Shown here: one piece after another, positions 1 through 10,789 of the stretch | Numbering within the stretch: the stretch's first letter is position 1 | How the letters are laid out: each line of letters starts with the position of its first letter | Source of the DNA: Catenaria anguillulae PL171 | Lineage: Eukaryota > Blastocladiomycota > Blastocladiomycetes > Blastocladiales > Catenariaceae | DNA: 64,000 bases | Assembly: GCA_002102555.1 (NCBI GenBank) | Contig: MCFL01000008.1 | Span: 248,001-312,000 of the forward strand | Direction: 5' to 3' | Notes under the pieces: model-generated | The model's database searches: none | Told to the model about the DNA's origin: nothing | What the model saw: the letters and a program-made list of their open reading frames with translations, nothing else | Made by a program: the position numbers and the translations under genes

Positions 1-2
1 TT

Positions 3-1697
3 CCGCATTTGAGCCGCATTGTACTTGCTGAATCAGAGTGCGCATTCTTGGACAACATTGTTCGTTGCTGTGCGTACATGGGCGATTTGGACTTGTTGCA
101 GCGATTGTTGGATATGGGCGCAGATTTGATCGAGTGCGAGCGGGTCTTGGATGCCGCAAGCGAGGTGGGTCACGTCAATGTGCTGCAGTGGTTTCTGGAT
201 TCGCATTTGGTGGCTGCAGGTACATCGTTCTCTAACGCAGCCACTGCGCTGGCCTCGCTCAACGGCCATGTTCACGTCCTTGACTGGTGGCGAACCAATG
301 AGACAAAGGTCGGAGTTATAAGTGATGGAGACGATTTGTTTTCAAACGTGGACGTCATTTCCAGTGCATGCGCGAAATCCCAACTTGCGGTTTTGGATTG
401 GCTCCACTCGTATTTCGAGTCCACTGGCGAAAACAATGTTGACTTCACTCCTCTGACCTATGGCTGGGTCGACGCTGCAGAGAACAACCAAGTTGGAGTG
501 CTGGAATGGCTCAAAGCAAACAAGATTCCGTTTCCGCAATCGGGGTCGGGATACGGAATGTATTGCTGGATCGATTATGCTTGCAATGGCAAAAATGCCA
601 GTGGGTGCATCGAAGTTCTGGACTGGTGGTACGAAAACACGAATCGCAAGCAATACTCTTTCAAGGCCATTGAATGGGCATCGGCGCTTGGTCGGCTCAA
701 TGTATTGCAATGGTGGGCTGCAAAGGAAGATCTCGTTTTCAAGTATTCTCCAAGTGCTCTTCGCATGGCGTCCATTCACGGACATGTGCATGTATTGCTC
801 TGGTTTGCAACCAAGGTCCCCAGCTACCATTTACTCTTTCAAAGCCCAAGTACGGTCACTTTGCCGCCACAAGCTCTCCCACAAGTGATTCCGCGCGACA
901 TTCCGACTTTGGTGGCGTTTGGACGTACAGACTATTTGGCGAGCTTGGGATCTGTTTCACCAAACGAGGAGCTAGTCATCCAAGTGTTTGAAGCTGCGAC
1001 CTCGCATGGGCAAGTTGGCTTACTGCAGCTAAATCTCGCCGCCTGGCAGCTCCTCAATCCCCGAGATGATGGACCCAACAAGTGCGACTTGAGCAGCGCC
1101 GCAGCAAGCAATAGTGTGGCGACGCTCCTTTGGTGCGAAATGTATTTGCCTGGATGGTATTCTGGTGTTGCTCACCAAGAGGACTGGATTGAGTACGCAA
1201 CCAAGGCTATTGAATCTCAAGCCGACCTTGGTCTTTCGTGGATGTTGGATACAGGGAAACTGGATTCGGAGGCGTCTGATTTGTACTACTGTCTCAACTC
1301 TGCCTGCTTCTTGGCCGATTTGAACATGCTCAACATGATCCTGGCCAAGATGATCAAGAACAACCCGCAAGAGCTTGCACAACTCGATACGAACGATTCG
1401 TTGCTCACCATTTTGGCCTTCATGGGCCACGTCGCAGGCCTTGAATGGTGGTCAAGCAATGAATTGCCTGTTTGCAAATCAACACTGCCGATTGACTATG
1501 CTAGTCGGCGCGGCAAGCTCGCAGTCTTGGTTTGGTGGCACGCATGCTCGGATTGGCCATTTCTGTGGTCGGAAGCGGCGATTCGCTGGGCGGTCGAGTA
1601 CAAGCACACAAAGGTGATCAAGTGGTGGTTGGGATCGGGGCTGGTCAAGGATCAAGTGCTGCTTCGTCTTCTCCAAGACGGGACAAGACAAGACTGA
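3..1697 (+). CDS. Ankyrin-like repeat protein, 5' end cut by window edge
   Basis: The frame is open from base 3, so the true start lies left of the window; the visible part is about 564 codons ending in TGA. The protein is built from degenerate helical repeats of about 30-35 residues, each with a signature such as VLDWW, VLQWW, GHVHVL or KVIKWWL. This is the WW-rich variant of ankyrin-type repeats seen in expanded families of early-diverging fungi and other protists. The TPLH core of classic ankyrins is missing. No catalytic motif, signal peptide or membrane segment is visible. The gene at 46436-48409 (minus) is a clear paralogue and has an extra N-terminal leucine-rich segment that probably also exists here outside the window. 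A scaffold or binding role is likely from the fold class; the partner is unknown. The gene converges on the F-box-like gene ending at 1859, with about 160 bp between. Confidence 0.75.
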   Translation, partial: PHLSRIVLAESECAFLDNIVRCCAYMGDLDLLQRLLDMGADLIECERVLDAASEVGHVNVLQWFLDSHLVAAGTSFSNAATALASLNGHVHVLDWWRTNETKVGVISDGDDLFSNVDVISSACAKSQLAVLDWLHSYFESTGENNVDFTPLTYGWVDAAENNQVGVLEWLKANKIPFPQSGSGYGMYCWIDYACNGKNASGCIEVLDWWYENTNRKQYSFKAIEWASALGRLNVLQWWAAKEDLVFKYSPSALRMASIHGHVHVLLWFATKVPSYHLLFQSPSTVTLPPQALPQVIPRDIPTLVAFGRTDYLASLGSVSPNEELVIQVFEAATSHGQVGLLQLNLAAWQLLNPRDDGPNKCDLSSAAASNSVATLLWCEMYLPGWYSGVAHQEDWIEYATKAIESQADLGLSWMLDTGKLDSEASDLYYCLNSACFLADLNMLNMILAKMIKNNPQELAQLDTNDSLLTILAFMGHVAGLEWWSSNELPVCKSTLPIDYASRRGKLAVLVWWHACSDWPFLWSEAAIRWAVEYKHTKVIKWWLGSGLVKDQVLLRLLQDGTRQD

Positions 1698-1858
1698 CAG
1701 CGAGCATTGTCTGGATTGACCATACGGGAGACTGCCACAATACATGATGATGCTTGACTAGTACACTTAATATACATACACAGGAGAAGTTACACACGCC
1801 ACCCAACCGCCGCTACCACATCGCGCAACACCCGCTGCTTTGCTCTCACCTCCTCATC

Positions 1859-4100
1859 CTACACCGGGTCGCCCTGCAACCAAGCGCAAATCATGTGCCG
1901 CCACTCGTCCGACTTCACAATCGGCTTGGGCAACTTACGCCATCGCTCACTTGCGGTCTCGATTGAATCACATGCAACCAAAAGACACTCGAGTGCAACC
2001 CGCAGATCCTTGAGCACCATCCCAACGTCATTCGCCATGAACCAATCCCAATTGCCCGCACACGTGTCGGCATTCCAAACCATGGACCCAACCACCAGCT
2101 CGCGATTCATGCGCCGCAACAGGCAAACGCTGAGCCAGTGTGCGGCATTGTCAGCGCGGGCGCTTTGAATCATGGCCACGAGCGCGGCATGCAGCCACGC
2201 AGGCAAGTGCGAGGGCACAAACTTGGCCATGTTGGTGTGCGGGAACGTGAATGCGGGCACGTACGAGTCGAGCAAGTCGTGCTGAACAGCGTGCGCGCTT
2301 GGAAACGTTCGGTCTGCATGTCTCAAGTCGCACGTGTGGAAGGCAATAGTGAGCGCACAATAGATTGTAAACTGGGTACTGGTGAGTTGGTCGAGCATAG
2401 CGGCAAACTGGAGCGCTTGTGCTTGCTCCTCGTGTGCAAAGGCGAACAGATGGTTGTGAACAATATGGTGCGTCATGATGGCCGCGAGCTCGAGATTGGG
2501 ACTTGGGGATGCTGGGCGTAAGGGCGAGTCCAAGTCGGATGACATGCCGCTGGATGCGAGAAAATCAAGAAGGCGCATCAAGTCGGCAAGCGAAGTACGA
2601 TCGGCTGGAAGAATGCCAGAATACGTGCGCGAAAACCATGGCCATTGAGAATCATCACGGCGCACAGGATGGTGGGCAAGATAAACGATTGGGTCAATTT
2701 GCCGATGGATCACATAGTCCAAAAGAGCATTGCATTCACTTGTCGGAGGCGGGGTAAACGAATCGGTTAATGATGGGTGGTAGCGCCAATCATGGACGAC
2801 AGTATCCCAATGAGTAGCGAAAGCTAAACACATGTGCGATTTGCACAATGGTTAGTGGGAGCATGAACGGAGAATGACCAGCACAAGCAAAGACCAAAGG
2901 CGAACCAAAGCGAATCACCTGATTCAATTGATTTGGAAGTATGACGTGCTCGTCAAATATCCGCAGCGAATCCTTTCGTGCCGGATTCTTGCACGAATAG
3001 TACAGCACACGGCCAATGTCGGAATCCGCCAGTAGTTGGAGGTCAATACATGTGCCCAGCAGCTCGATCCCGAAACCCTCTTGAACCAACTCGGCAAACG
3101 GCGATGCGAAAGCGGGCAACTGATGCGGGTCCTGTCGTATGCACTGCAGGTTGGGCACATCCAATTGCATGAACGCTTCCTTGAACGCTGGAACGGTATC
3201 GTTGTGGCAGATAGGAACGCACGCAAAGAATGGCAATGGCTTGTTGTTGAAGCATGCTTTCTGAACCCACCGGAAAACCGAAGCGAAATGAGTCGGGTCC
3301 TTTTCCAGGACTCGAGGACATGGGAGTGTGCACTGGAACTGAGCAGCAACAAGGGCAGTGACGATGGATGCGTGTGACTCGTTGAGCGGATAATGCAACG
3401 TGAAAGTATCAAAGAACTCGAGCGGGGGAAGATCGACAAGAGCGTGGAGGAGAAAGAGCAGTTGGACGGAGGATTCCGTTTGTTCTTGGCGTTCACGGAT
3501 GTAGCCCAGGAGGCAGCAATCGCAATCGTTCGAGAAGGTGTCGATTTGCCGAAAGCTGAGTGACGTCAAGATGCTGGAGAATGCGTCAAGGTGGCGAATG
3601 CGAAGGAAGAAGACGAAAAGATGAATGAGGTCGACTTGACCTTGCCACCCGTTTGGCTTACTGATTCGCTCATCTGGCGCCGCAGATTGACGGCGAGCGA
3701 GCCGGGCGGTGCCTCTCAGGGCAGCTGTGGCGAGAACTGGGGAGAAACTGAAAACAGCATCAATCGACTTCTTAGCGGCATTGAATCGCTGGAACAGTCC
3801 CAGATCATCATGGCCGGCACGGCTCGCTGTGCATTCCAACTCGCGGAAATCGTCGATAAGCTCGTCAAATGGATCGAGAAAGGTGCAAAGCGTGCGCTCA
3901 ACATCGTCGCTATCCTCTGGCAGTGGGTCGCAGAAGACAATACGGTAAACCCAAGCGTGGATGGTGGCGTGGTCGGATATGAGAGCATTGGCGACGGCCG
4001 AAGAACTGGCGACGAGCTGGGTGCGCCGCTCGGCGAGAGCAAGGACCGCCAGGAGGATATCCGTAGGCAAGAATGCATGAGGACTGTGTATTGGATTCAT
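1859..4100 (-). CDS. F-box-like protein, two exons
   Basis: Exons are complement 4100..2906 and 2823..1859, joined over an 82-nt intron (2905..2824) with donor GTTCGC, a CTAAC branch-like site and acceptor TTTAG; phase 1; 719 aa. The N terminus carries an F-box-like segment (LPTDILLAVLALAERR, near residues 12-27) followed by an alanine/serine-rich helix. The rest is alpha-helical with no recognised substrate domain. The genes at 28202-30525 and 21154-28055 are paralogues with the intron in the same place and phase, and they confirm the splice (exon 1 ends after a DEHV...V segment, exon 2 begins with a short helix before the DP(I/M/T)L(V)(F/Y)A-like region). F-box proteins usually act as substrate adaptors of SCF ubiquitin ligases; here that is inferred from a weak motif only. 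The intact ORF suggests a functional gene. Confidence 0.7.
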
Positions 4101-4242
4101 TCTTGACCCTTCATTGTGCCGTGCACTGTGTCATTGATGAAGTGGACTCACACGCCTGGTAAGTTTACGACGATCGCGACCAAGAGTTTTCCTCCCCATC
4201 CACGACGATACATGAGTCAGACCAGACATTGGACTCGGCGCA

Positions 4243-5018
4243 ATGTACTCTTCAACACCCTCCGCATCACGGCCAACGTCGTCCGGATCAGCCCCGAGAC
4301 GATCAAGCTCGACAGCAGGTGCGAGACCACACCAATCGCCGGCTTCCTCGCCGGCTGTGCTCATGAATGCAACCGAGATTGCATTCAACAACAAGCTTGA
4401 TGGAGAGATCCGTGCCCTCAAAAAGAATTTCATCGAGGCCATGTCGCAAGCTCGGGTTCGTCTGTCTTGCCCGTCTGCGATGCGTCCCTTGACTTAGGGA
4501 TCACTCCAGAAACCTTGACATATTCACCTCTTGGCGTATTAATTAGCTCGGTGGAAAAGACCGACTCGTCCATAGCGCCGACGAAGTGCAACTGCAACAT
4601 CGAGCCCTGTCAATTGTACCGTTGTCCAAAGTTTTGCCTTCTCGATCGTCTCTCGTTTTAGCTCCACGTCTCACTGTTCATCGTCCAGCTCAAATCCGCA
4701 CACTCGCTGACGGCACAAACCCGACAACTCAAAGAAATCCTGCTGCTCGGCGACACGGCTGCGCGACATGCCCTGCTTGCCCAGCGCGCATCGACCGTAA
4801 CAGACGCGCATGCGAAAAACTACGACTTGCTTGTGGCACTGGCACAGGAGGCCACAGAAGCGGCGGCCGAGCTGGATGCGTGTTTGTGGGAGCACTGCGA
4901 CCCGTTACCCGATTTGTCGGCATCGGATGCGCACACGGTTACGCTCGGAGGTGCTGTGGGCAGTGAGGAGGAGCAAGAGAGCAAAGCAGAAGACGTGGAG
5001 ATGGGGAGTGGGGCGTGA
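4243..5018 (+). CDS. MED22: Mediator complex subunit 22
   Basis: Three exons: 4243..4455, 4547..4615 and 4689..5018 (203 aa), all introns phase 0. The introns are 91 nt (donor GTTCGT) and 73 nt (donor GTACCG). After a Ser/Ala-rich start of about 45 residues the chain reads FNNKLDGEIRALKKNF, then EVQLQHRALSI, then TAQTRQLKEILLLGD, which follows the Med22/Surf5 helical pattern. With acceptor 4688 the second-third exon join aligns to the family segment without a gap, and this decided between two in-frame acceptors (4661 and 4688). The C-terminal tail is acidic. Med22 is a small coiled-coil subunit of the Mediator head module that pairs with Med11 and links activators to RNA polymerase II in the nucleus. 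No other gene overlaps on either strand. Confidence 0.85.
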
Positions 5019-7202
5019 TGTGTTGGTATGTACTTTCAGTGAGTGATGCTTTTTCAGAAGGCGATGAATCATGATACCCTTGCCTGTGAGTTCCTTCTGC
5101 ACGTCCCTCGCTTTCTTTGGCTGGCGGGGACATTTCTGTACAACCTCGATGCTGATGGAGTGTGCTGCCGTCACCGCACATCAATGCCCTGGAACTCTGC
5201 GTTGTTGGAGCAATCGATCCGATCGATCCAACCATCTCGCTTGCTTTTCAGGGCAAGATTTCGGTCAACGTTGTCGTTCATGCATGGGCGCCACTCTTGC
5301 TTTTGCTTGCCATTTCGCGAAATGAAGGGCAAAACCACAAACAATAAGCATTCCCGTCTTCATGTCCACCGAGCTGTATCGTCCGGGCGTCCTACTATTT
5401 ACTCGTTCAGTCGCGAACTTGCCGGTAGTAGCACCAGCGTCTTTTGTATGCTTTAGTCCATCTCTACATGTGAATGACCAGATCGGGTTCGACTCCCTTC
5501 GCGATTGGCTGTTCAACACTGACGCTCACTCACTTGGGACTTTGACGTAATGTTTGCGGCGGTGAGGGGCCGTATAATGCTGCTGATGTTCTGCATCAGT
5601 GATCGGCCAACAACTGCGCCGTGCATGACACACCGCGACCAGGGAAAAGAAGCACCCGTTTGGTTGGCACGATAAAGCGATTTATCCATTCGCGCGAGAG
5701 TGGGGAAACTGGAGAGAGTTTGAGGCAATCTCTCTCCTGAGGGTGTGCATGAGCTATTGAGTCATGAAGTACTTTATACTCGCCAATAATGGTCTGACTT
5801 GCTGGTACGTCTGCATGCCGTTGTTTGACATGATTCCATGATTCTCCCTTTTTGAGATGTCAGCCTTGCTCCTCGACGCTGCAAAGCTGCACCGTTTGTC
5901 GTGCCGACTGCCAATCGCCATTTGCCTCCTGCTACTGGCACCCAGCACGCACACCACCAGGCATGTATAGGTAGATACTGGTATCGCAAAGCCAGACTCT
6001 CGGTCGAGGCCCCAACGGGTCTGTAGAGCCGAGCAGTGTGCCGAGCCTTGAGCTACAACCTGATCCGATTACCCGTGCGATGAACTTGCTGGTGTGCCGC
6101 TTGTCTGCTGTGCCCAGCGGCCTGGGATCTCATTCGATTTGGTCCATTCCAGTCCTCGGAAATCTCTGGAAGGAAGTTGGGCAACGTCAGTACTCCGCAC
6201 TTTGCAGCTCAACTAGAAGTCGAGACGCGTTGGTCCAGTCAGGTCTCCAGAGTGTCTGTTGCCGTCGTCGTCATGATTCTGTCATCCCATTGGCCAGTCG
6301 GTCATATGGATGCATCATTGGCATCGTTCCTCATTCTACCCCCGCAATCTCAGCGGGGACCGATCATGGCCGGGCGGCCCCAAACCCGCACTTGACCAAA
6401 GCAGGCCAAACAACGCAGCACCTCAGCACAACGCACAACGCACCAAGCGATCAGAGCATTTCCGTCCTATCTTGCACCCAATGCGGCCATCTCTCAATTC
6501 ATGATAGCGCTTGACTGACATGCTCATGCATTGCATTGTACTGTATTGACTCCTTTGCTCGTTCCTCCGTGACAAACCGAATATACCCGAACCGGCACAC
6601 CCGATCATGTCAACGGCGCCCACACACATGACGACATGATGGACCCTTTCTCGCATCGTTGCCGCCGCCGTCCATTACAGCAGCAACCATCGGAACCCAA
6701 AACTCATCTCTCGCTAGCTAGCAGGGCCACTGGATACACCACCACCTCCGCCGTGCGCCGGCGTCGATCCGCCAAGCACCTCACCTGATTGTCCTAACAC
6801 AAGATCATCAGCCCGCCGTCATCAGGCTCGGTAGACTTATCACCTTTCAGAGGCCAACTCGTTGCCCCGCCGTTTACTTCCGTCCGGCCTCGCCTGCACG
6901 ACGGACCGCTGCGGGAGGTTTCCAGGGATACGGCGGACACTTGGGCTGATTTTGCCACCTTTTTTGTGAATTAGTGGCAGCGATTCCCGCTCGCTCCTGG
7001 TTGCCGAGTCACGTTCGGGAAGAGTTCAGGGAGCGCCCGAGGAGGTCCGTGACGGTATTAGAGGGTAGGTGCGTATGTGTGCATTCTGTCTTGGCAGCGA
7101 GCATGCGTGGCTCGTACACTGGAACTCGCCGCCTCAGGGGTGCTAATGGTCAGCGAGATATCATGTACGAGTAGAAAACCAGATCAGACAGCTCCCGGAA
7201 CA
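5019..7202. other. Long intergenic stretch without a recognised gene
   Basis: About 2.2 kb between MED22 and the cytochrome b561 fusion gene. All frames are broken by stops or give low-complexity translations that resemble nothing I know. It holds a short hairpin (5568-5608) and a CT-rich segment before the next gene. A promoter for the downstream gene probably lies in the last few hundred bases, but no motif stands out. Confidence 0.5.
5568..5608 (+). other. Two-part hairpin, 41 nt
   Basis: GGCCG at 5568-5572 pairs with CGGCC at 5604-5608, and inside it CTGATG pairs with CATCAG around a 5-nt loop. The two perfect stems are separated by an internal loop. It could be a structured RNA element or chance; there is no sign of a known ncRNA family. 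Confidence 0.25.
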
Positions 7203-10200
7203 ATGGCCTCGGCACCATTCCCTCCTCAGCACCCTCCATCTTGGCCACAGCATCATCGCCTCATTCCTCGCAGACCCCAGCAGCCTCAACAGCAGCCGCC
7301 AACACCACCTGGCCGTCCACCAACAACAACCACAACTGCCAGATCGCTTCCCTCCTCCACTGCTGTCCCGCCACTCGCGGACCCAGCCGTTCGCGCCGAG
7401 CTCGCCATTCACGGCTACGCCATGCTTGCCGTCTTCACATTCTTGTTTCCCACCATGGCCTGGCTCATGCGATACGGCAGCGGTCGCCATCGCAAGTCCC
7501 CGTCCGCACGCCCCATATCCCCACGCAATTCTACGCGCAGACAGCAACGGGGATTGTCGCCGGGCGTCGCAATGTTCCTTCATGCGGGATCGCTCGCCAT
7601 CTCAAGTATTGTCACTGCGCTTGCAGCTTGCCTGGTACTCATGAATGGGATTCCTTGCCCGAGCGCACTGCACCGGATCATTGGTCCAACCATTGTTGTT
7701 GCCCTGATTGGTCAAGTGATGTTTGGCGTGGTGACCTTTCTAAAAACGGGGCGACATCAACAGCACCAGCGTGTGCAATCGCGAGGCGAGCCATCACCAA
7801 TTGTTGAATGGATTCGCGTCGCGCACAACATTGTTGGCCCACTCATCATGTTTTTCGGCTTTATCCAAGTGCCGCTCGGGATCAACATGTTGTATCCCTT
7901 CTTTCAGACACCGCTGGCGCCAATGTATCTCATATACTACGTGGCTGTGGTTTGGTGGTCGGGAGTTGTTGTTGTATCCGAGCGGCGCGGCATCAGGAAC
8001 AAGAAATGGAGTGCCAATTTGGATGCAGGTGGGCAAGGCGCCGGGGTAGATTCGGCGTATGATGGTGGCGAAGTTCCGGGCGGAATCGAACTGGTGTCTG
8101 GCGAATCATCCTCGTCCAAATTGCTGGTGCCCAGTTCGGGGCCCGTACCATCCTCGTCCACTTCCTCGTCGTCGATGCCAGCACGACGGCCGTACCATGA
8201 TCACGCGCCCGCTGCCGCGTCGTCATCATCGCTGGCACATCCGGTCCATGCATCCTCCTTGGTCTCGCCACTCACCTCCGCTTCGGCAACCACCTTGTCG
8301 GCACCACATCATCGTCCTCCGCACGTGCCGCCAGCGCACAACCCATCACATGCTGCCAAAGTCATTTCGCACGCGCTCTCGCTCGCCTCTCAACAAAATC
8401 TCCCGCGCCTGACATGGTCCGATCTCGACACTTATGTGACCCAGCGTGGCAAGCTATGGGTGATTGGGCCCGGCGGGCTCGTGCTCGACGTGTCGTCATG
8501 GATTTCAACACATCCCGGCGGGCACAAGGTCTTGATAGATGCGCTCGGATGCAACGTATCGGTCGATTTTTTCAACCTGTCCAACTTTGACAAGCAGCGG
8601 TTTCGCGCCTATCCGTCCAAACCAAAGCCGCGCGCTGACGACTACGGGACAGGCGGATCTTTTCGACCTGCAACTACAGACTGGCCTTGCACATCCACCA
8701 GCGGCATCTGTTCTGAAATAGACCCGGAAACGTGTTCGCCCTCGGTCGCCATTGTCCAGCATCGCGTCACGGCCGACGACTGGAAACACGTGCTGGTTGC
8801 TCGGCAAACCAATGTGCACAGCAAGTCGGCCATTGCCAAACTCGCAGGCATGGCCGTGGCGCTTGTGCCCGAAGTGACGCTCGGCACTTTCAACAAGCTC
8901 GAATACCGGCGGTACGCCATGACAAGCAAAACTGTGCTTGGCGGATCGCCCAGCTCGGTCAAACTCGGTCGGAAAATGCAACGAGCAACAACGGTCCAGT
9001 TTACATTCACACTCTTGTACCCAAACGAGACTTATCTCGAGGAACCCACCTTCTTTTTACCCGGGCACGTCATTCAGCTCCGCCTTCGCCTCTCTCCATC
9101 GTCATCCTCGTCCTCCTTGTCTGCATCGCATATCAACCAGCCGCCATTTTGGGTTACGCGCTACTTTACCCCACTCTCGGGCAACATGACCCACTTTTCC
9201 ATTGCCGTCAAACTGCAACCGGGCGGGCTCATGTCAACACTGCTCGCATCGCTCGAGCCTGCGCACCACCGGCAAATCCACATCCGCGGACCTTTTGGCT
9301 CGCCACTCATGAACCCGGCACGGCCCTTGCCCATGGACTCTGGCACCTTTGACCACCTTGTCGTGCTGACAGCCGGGTCGGGCGTGGTGGCCGCCGTGCA
9401 GCTGGTCGCCTGGTACTTTACGCAAACCTACTTTGACCTGCGTGTCCGGCCAGGTTACCGACCGCCATCCGCGGCGCGCAATGGCGGTGGTGGCAGCACA
9501 ACGGGCAAGGACTTGGACGTTGCCGATGGCGACAAGGTCCTGATTCGATACCCAATGACGGGCGGGTGGGTGTGGGGCACAAATGTGCGCACGGGCGTCG
9601 ATGGGTACATTGCGTTACATGCGCTTGTGCCGTGGATTGGTACCACCCCGAAAGTCACCGTGTGTGTGGGTGAGCGTGGTGGGGTGGACCGGATTGTGGG
9701 GCGGGACGTGCTTGAAAGTGCGGCGGGGGCGTATCCCGCTCAGGTTCGGGTCGAGTATTTCATTAGCCAGATGCAGGATGCTGGCCATGGGTCGGATCGG
9801 GCGGATGACAGCGATAGTAATGTCACGCCCGGGCGGATGACGCGCGACGCGGTCAAGCACGTGCTCTTGTCGAGCGGGTTTCTCGCGGCCCTCGATACTG
9901 GCCGGCGCGCTTGCAAGATCATCATTTGCGGGCCCGAAGGATTTGTGGGCGCATGCTACGAGTGGGTCACGGAGCTGGTCGACGACCAGCACGTATGGGT
10001 ACTACCTCCGCACACGTACTTTCACGTGCCGTCGTCATCAACAGCCGCAGCTACACAGGGCACTTTGAGCCGCGAGGTCGATGCACGATTTGCTCAAGTC
10101 ATGTCGCCGTCTCCACCCGCAGCGCTCATTCCACCGCGCGCGCCGCTGGCTGTGGGTCCCGGCCCCGTCACCCTCGCGCGAAACACGAGCAACCGCCAAG

Positions 10201-10511
10201 TCTCGTTTTCGCCGTACACATCGCCGCCACTGTCATCGGCTGGGTCGCCCAACAACACGTCTGCATCGGCGTCGAGCATCATGGTCGTGGGTGCAGACGG
10301 GACGCGGCGCATGTCGTCCTTGGCTGGGCTGGCAATGCGACGCGATCGTGGGTCAAACATGCCCGAGTGGTTGTGTGTTCCGTCGCCAGTGGCGGCAGCG
10401 GGGACGTTGAGTAGCGGATCGCTGCATCGAGAACGAGAGAGGGAACGCGAGGGACGACAACAAGGTGGGGCGACATCGGCGCGGTTTGTCGGCGGAACGG
10501 GTGGGCGGTAA
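7203..10511 (+). CDS. Cytochrome b561 / cytochrome b5 / FNR-type reductase fusion with an SH3-like insert
   Basis: Single exon, 1102 aa from the ATG at 7203 (context ACAATGG); the frame is open further 5' (ATGs at 7147 and 7077), so the start is not certain. Residues ~66-256 form a b561-type bundle with histidines in HGYAM, FLHAGS, LHRIIG and AHNIVG, the expected heme ligands. Residues ~405-466 resemble cytochrome b5 with HPGG at ~437, though the second axial histidine is not obvious. From ~512 a ferredoxin-reductase fold follows: RYFTPLSG (FAD), IRGPFG, a TAGSGVVAAVQ nucleotide loop, and CGPEGF near 908. Between the NAD loop and the rest lies an SH3-like segment (~771-812: DGDKVLIRYPMTGGWVWGT ... 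GYIALHALV). The tail is Ser/Pro-rich and disordered. Predicted role: transmembrane electron transfer from cytosolic NAD(P)H through flavin and hemes, as in ferric or ascorbate reductases; the acceptor is unknown. Confidence 0.8.
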   Translation: MASAPFPPQHPPSWPQHHRLIPRRPQQPQQQPPTPPGRPPTTTTTARSLPSSTAVPPLADPAVRAELAIHGYAMLAVFTFLFPTMAWLMRYGSGRHRKSPSARPISPRNSTRRQQRGLSPGVAMFLHAGSLAISSIVTALAACLVLMNGIPCPSALHRIIGPTIVVALIGQVMFGVVTFLKTGRHQQHQRVQSRGEPSPIVEWIRVAHNIVGPLIMFFGFIQVPLGINMLYPFFQTPLAPMYLIYYVAVVWWSGVVVVSERRGIRNKKWSANLDAGGQGAGVDSAYDGGEVPGGIELVSGESSSSKLLVPSSGPVPSSSTSSSSMPARRPYHDHAPAAASSSSLAHPVHASSLVSPLTSASATTLSAPHHRPPHVPPAHNPSHAAKVISHALSLASQQNLPRLTWSDLDTYVTQRGKLWVIGPGGLVLDVSSWISTHPGGHKVLIDALGCNVSVDFFNLSNFDKQRFRAYPSKPKPRADDYGTGGSFRPATTDWPCTSTSGICSEIDPETCSPSVAIVQHRVTADDWKHVLVARQTNVHSKSAIAKLAGMAVALVPEVTLGTFNKLEYRRYAMTSKTVLGGSPSSVKLGRKMQRATTVQFTFTLLYPNETYLEEPTFFLPGHVIQLRLRLSPSSSSSSLSASHINQPPFWVTRYFTPLSGNMTHFSIAVKLQPGGLMSTLLASLEPAHHRQIHIRGPFGSPLMNPARPLPMDSGTFDHLVVLTAGSGVVAAVQLVAWYFTQTYFDLRVRPGYRPPSAARNGGGGSTTGKDLDVADGDKVLIRYPMTGGWVWGTNVRTGVDGYIALHALVPWIGTTPKVTVCVGERGGVDRIVGRDVLESAAGAYPAQVRVEYFISQMQDAGHGSDRADDSDSNVTPGRMTRDAVKHVLLSSGFLAALDTGRRACKIIICGPEGFVGACYEWVTELVDDQHVWVLPPHTYFHVPSSSTAAATQGTLSREVDARFAQVMSPSPPAALIPPRAPLAVGPGPVTLARNTSNRQVSFSPYTSPPLSSAGSPNNTSASASSIMVVGADGTRRMSSLAGLAMRRDRGSNMPEWLCVPSPVAAAGTLSSGSLHREREREREGRQQGGATSARFVGGTGGR

Positions 10512-10789
10512 GATCTTTACTTTACAGTAACTCGCGTCGTTTTCAGCGTTACACGTGTCAGTGTCAAAGTTTTCAATTTTTGTAATTTTTTTTTTTTGGT
10601 CATATCCAGCGTGCTTTTCCTCCTACGTACCACCTACCAGTGTTTTGCATTGTGCCTTTTTTGCGTTTTGCACTGCCGCTCCATGTTCTCTTTTGACTTT
10701 TGACTGGCAGTTTCTGGTTCATCCAAAGCAATGGCACATTACAAATACACGGTCCTTGAAGGAAACGTCACGTGTATTGCCATGCTCAT

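Noticed and set aside
5488-5500. tRNA B-box-like GGTTCGACTCC
   Set aside because: The surrounding bases do not form a T-arm, acceptor stem or cloverleaf, and no A box lies at the right distance.
8505-8981. Antisense ORF in the redox fusion gene
   Set aside because: It mirrors conserved coding sequence on the plus strand and has no similarity of its own.
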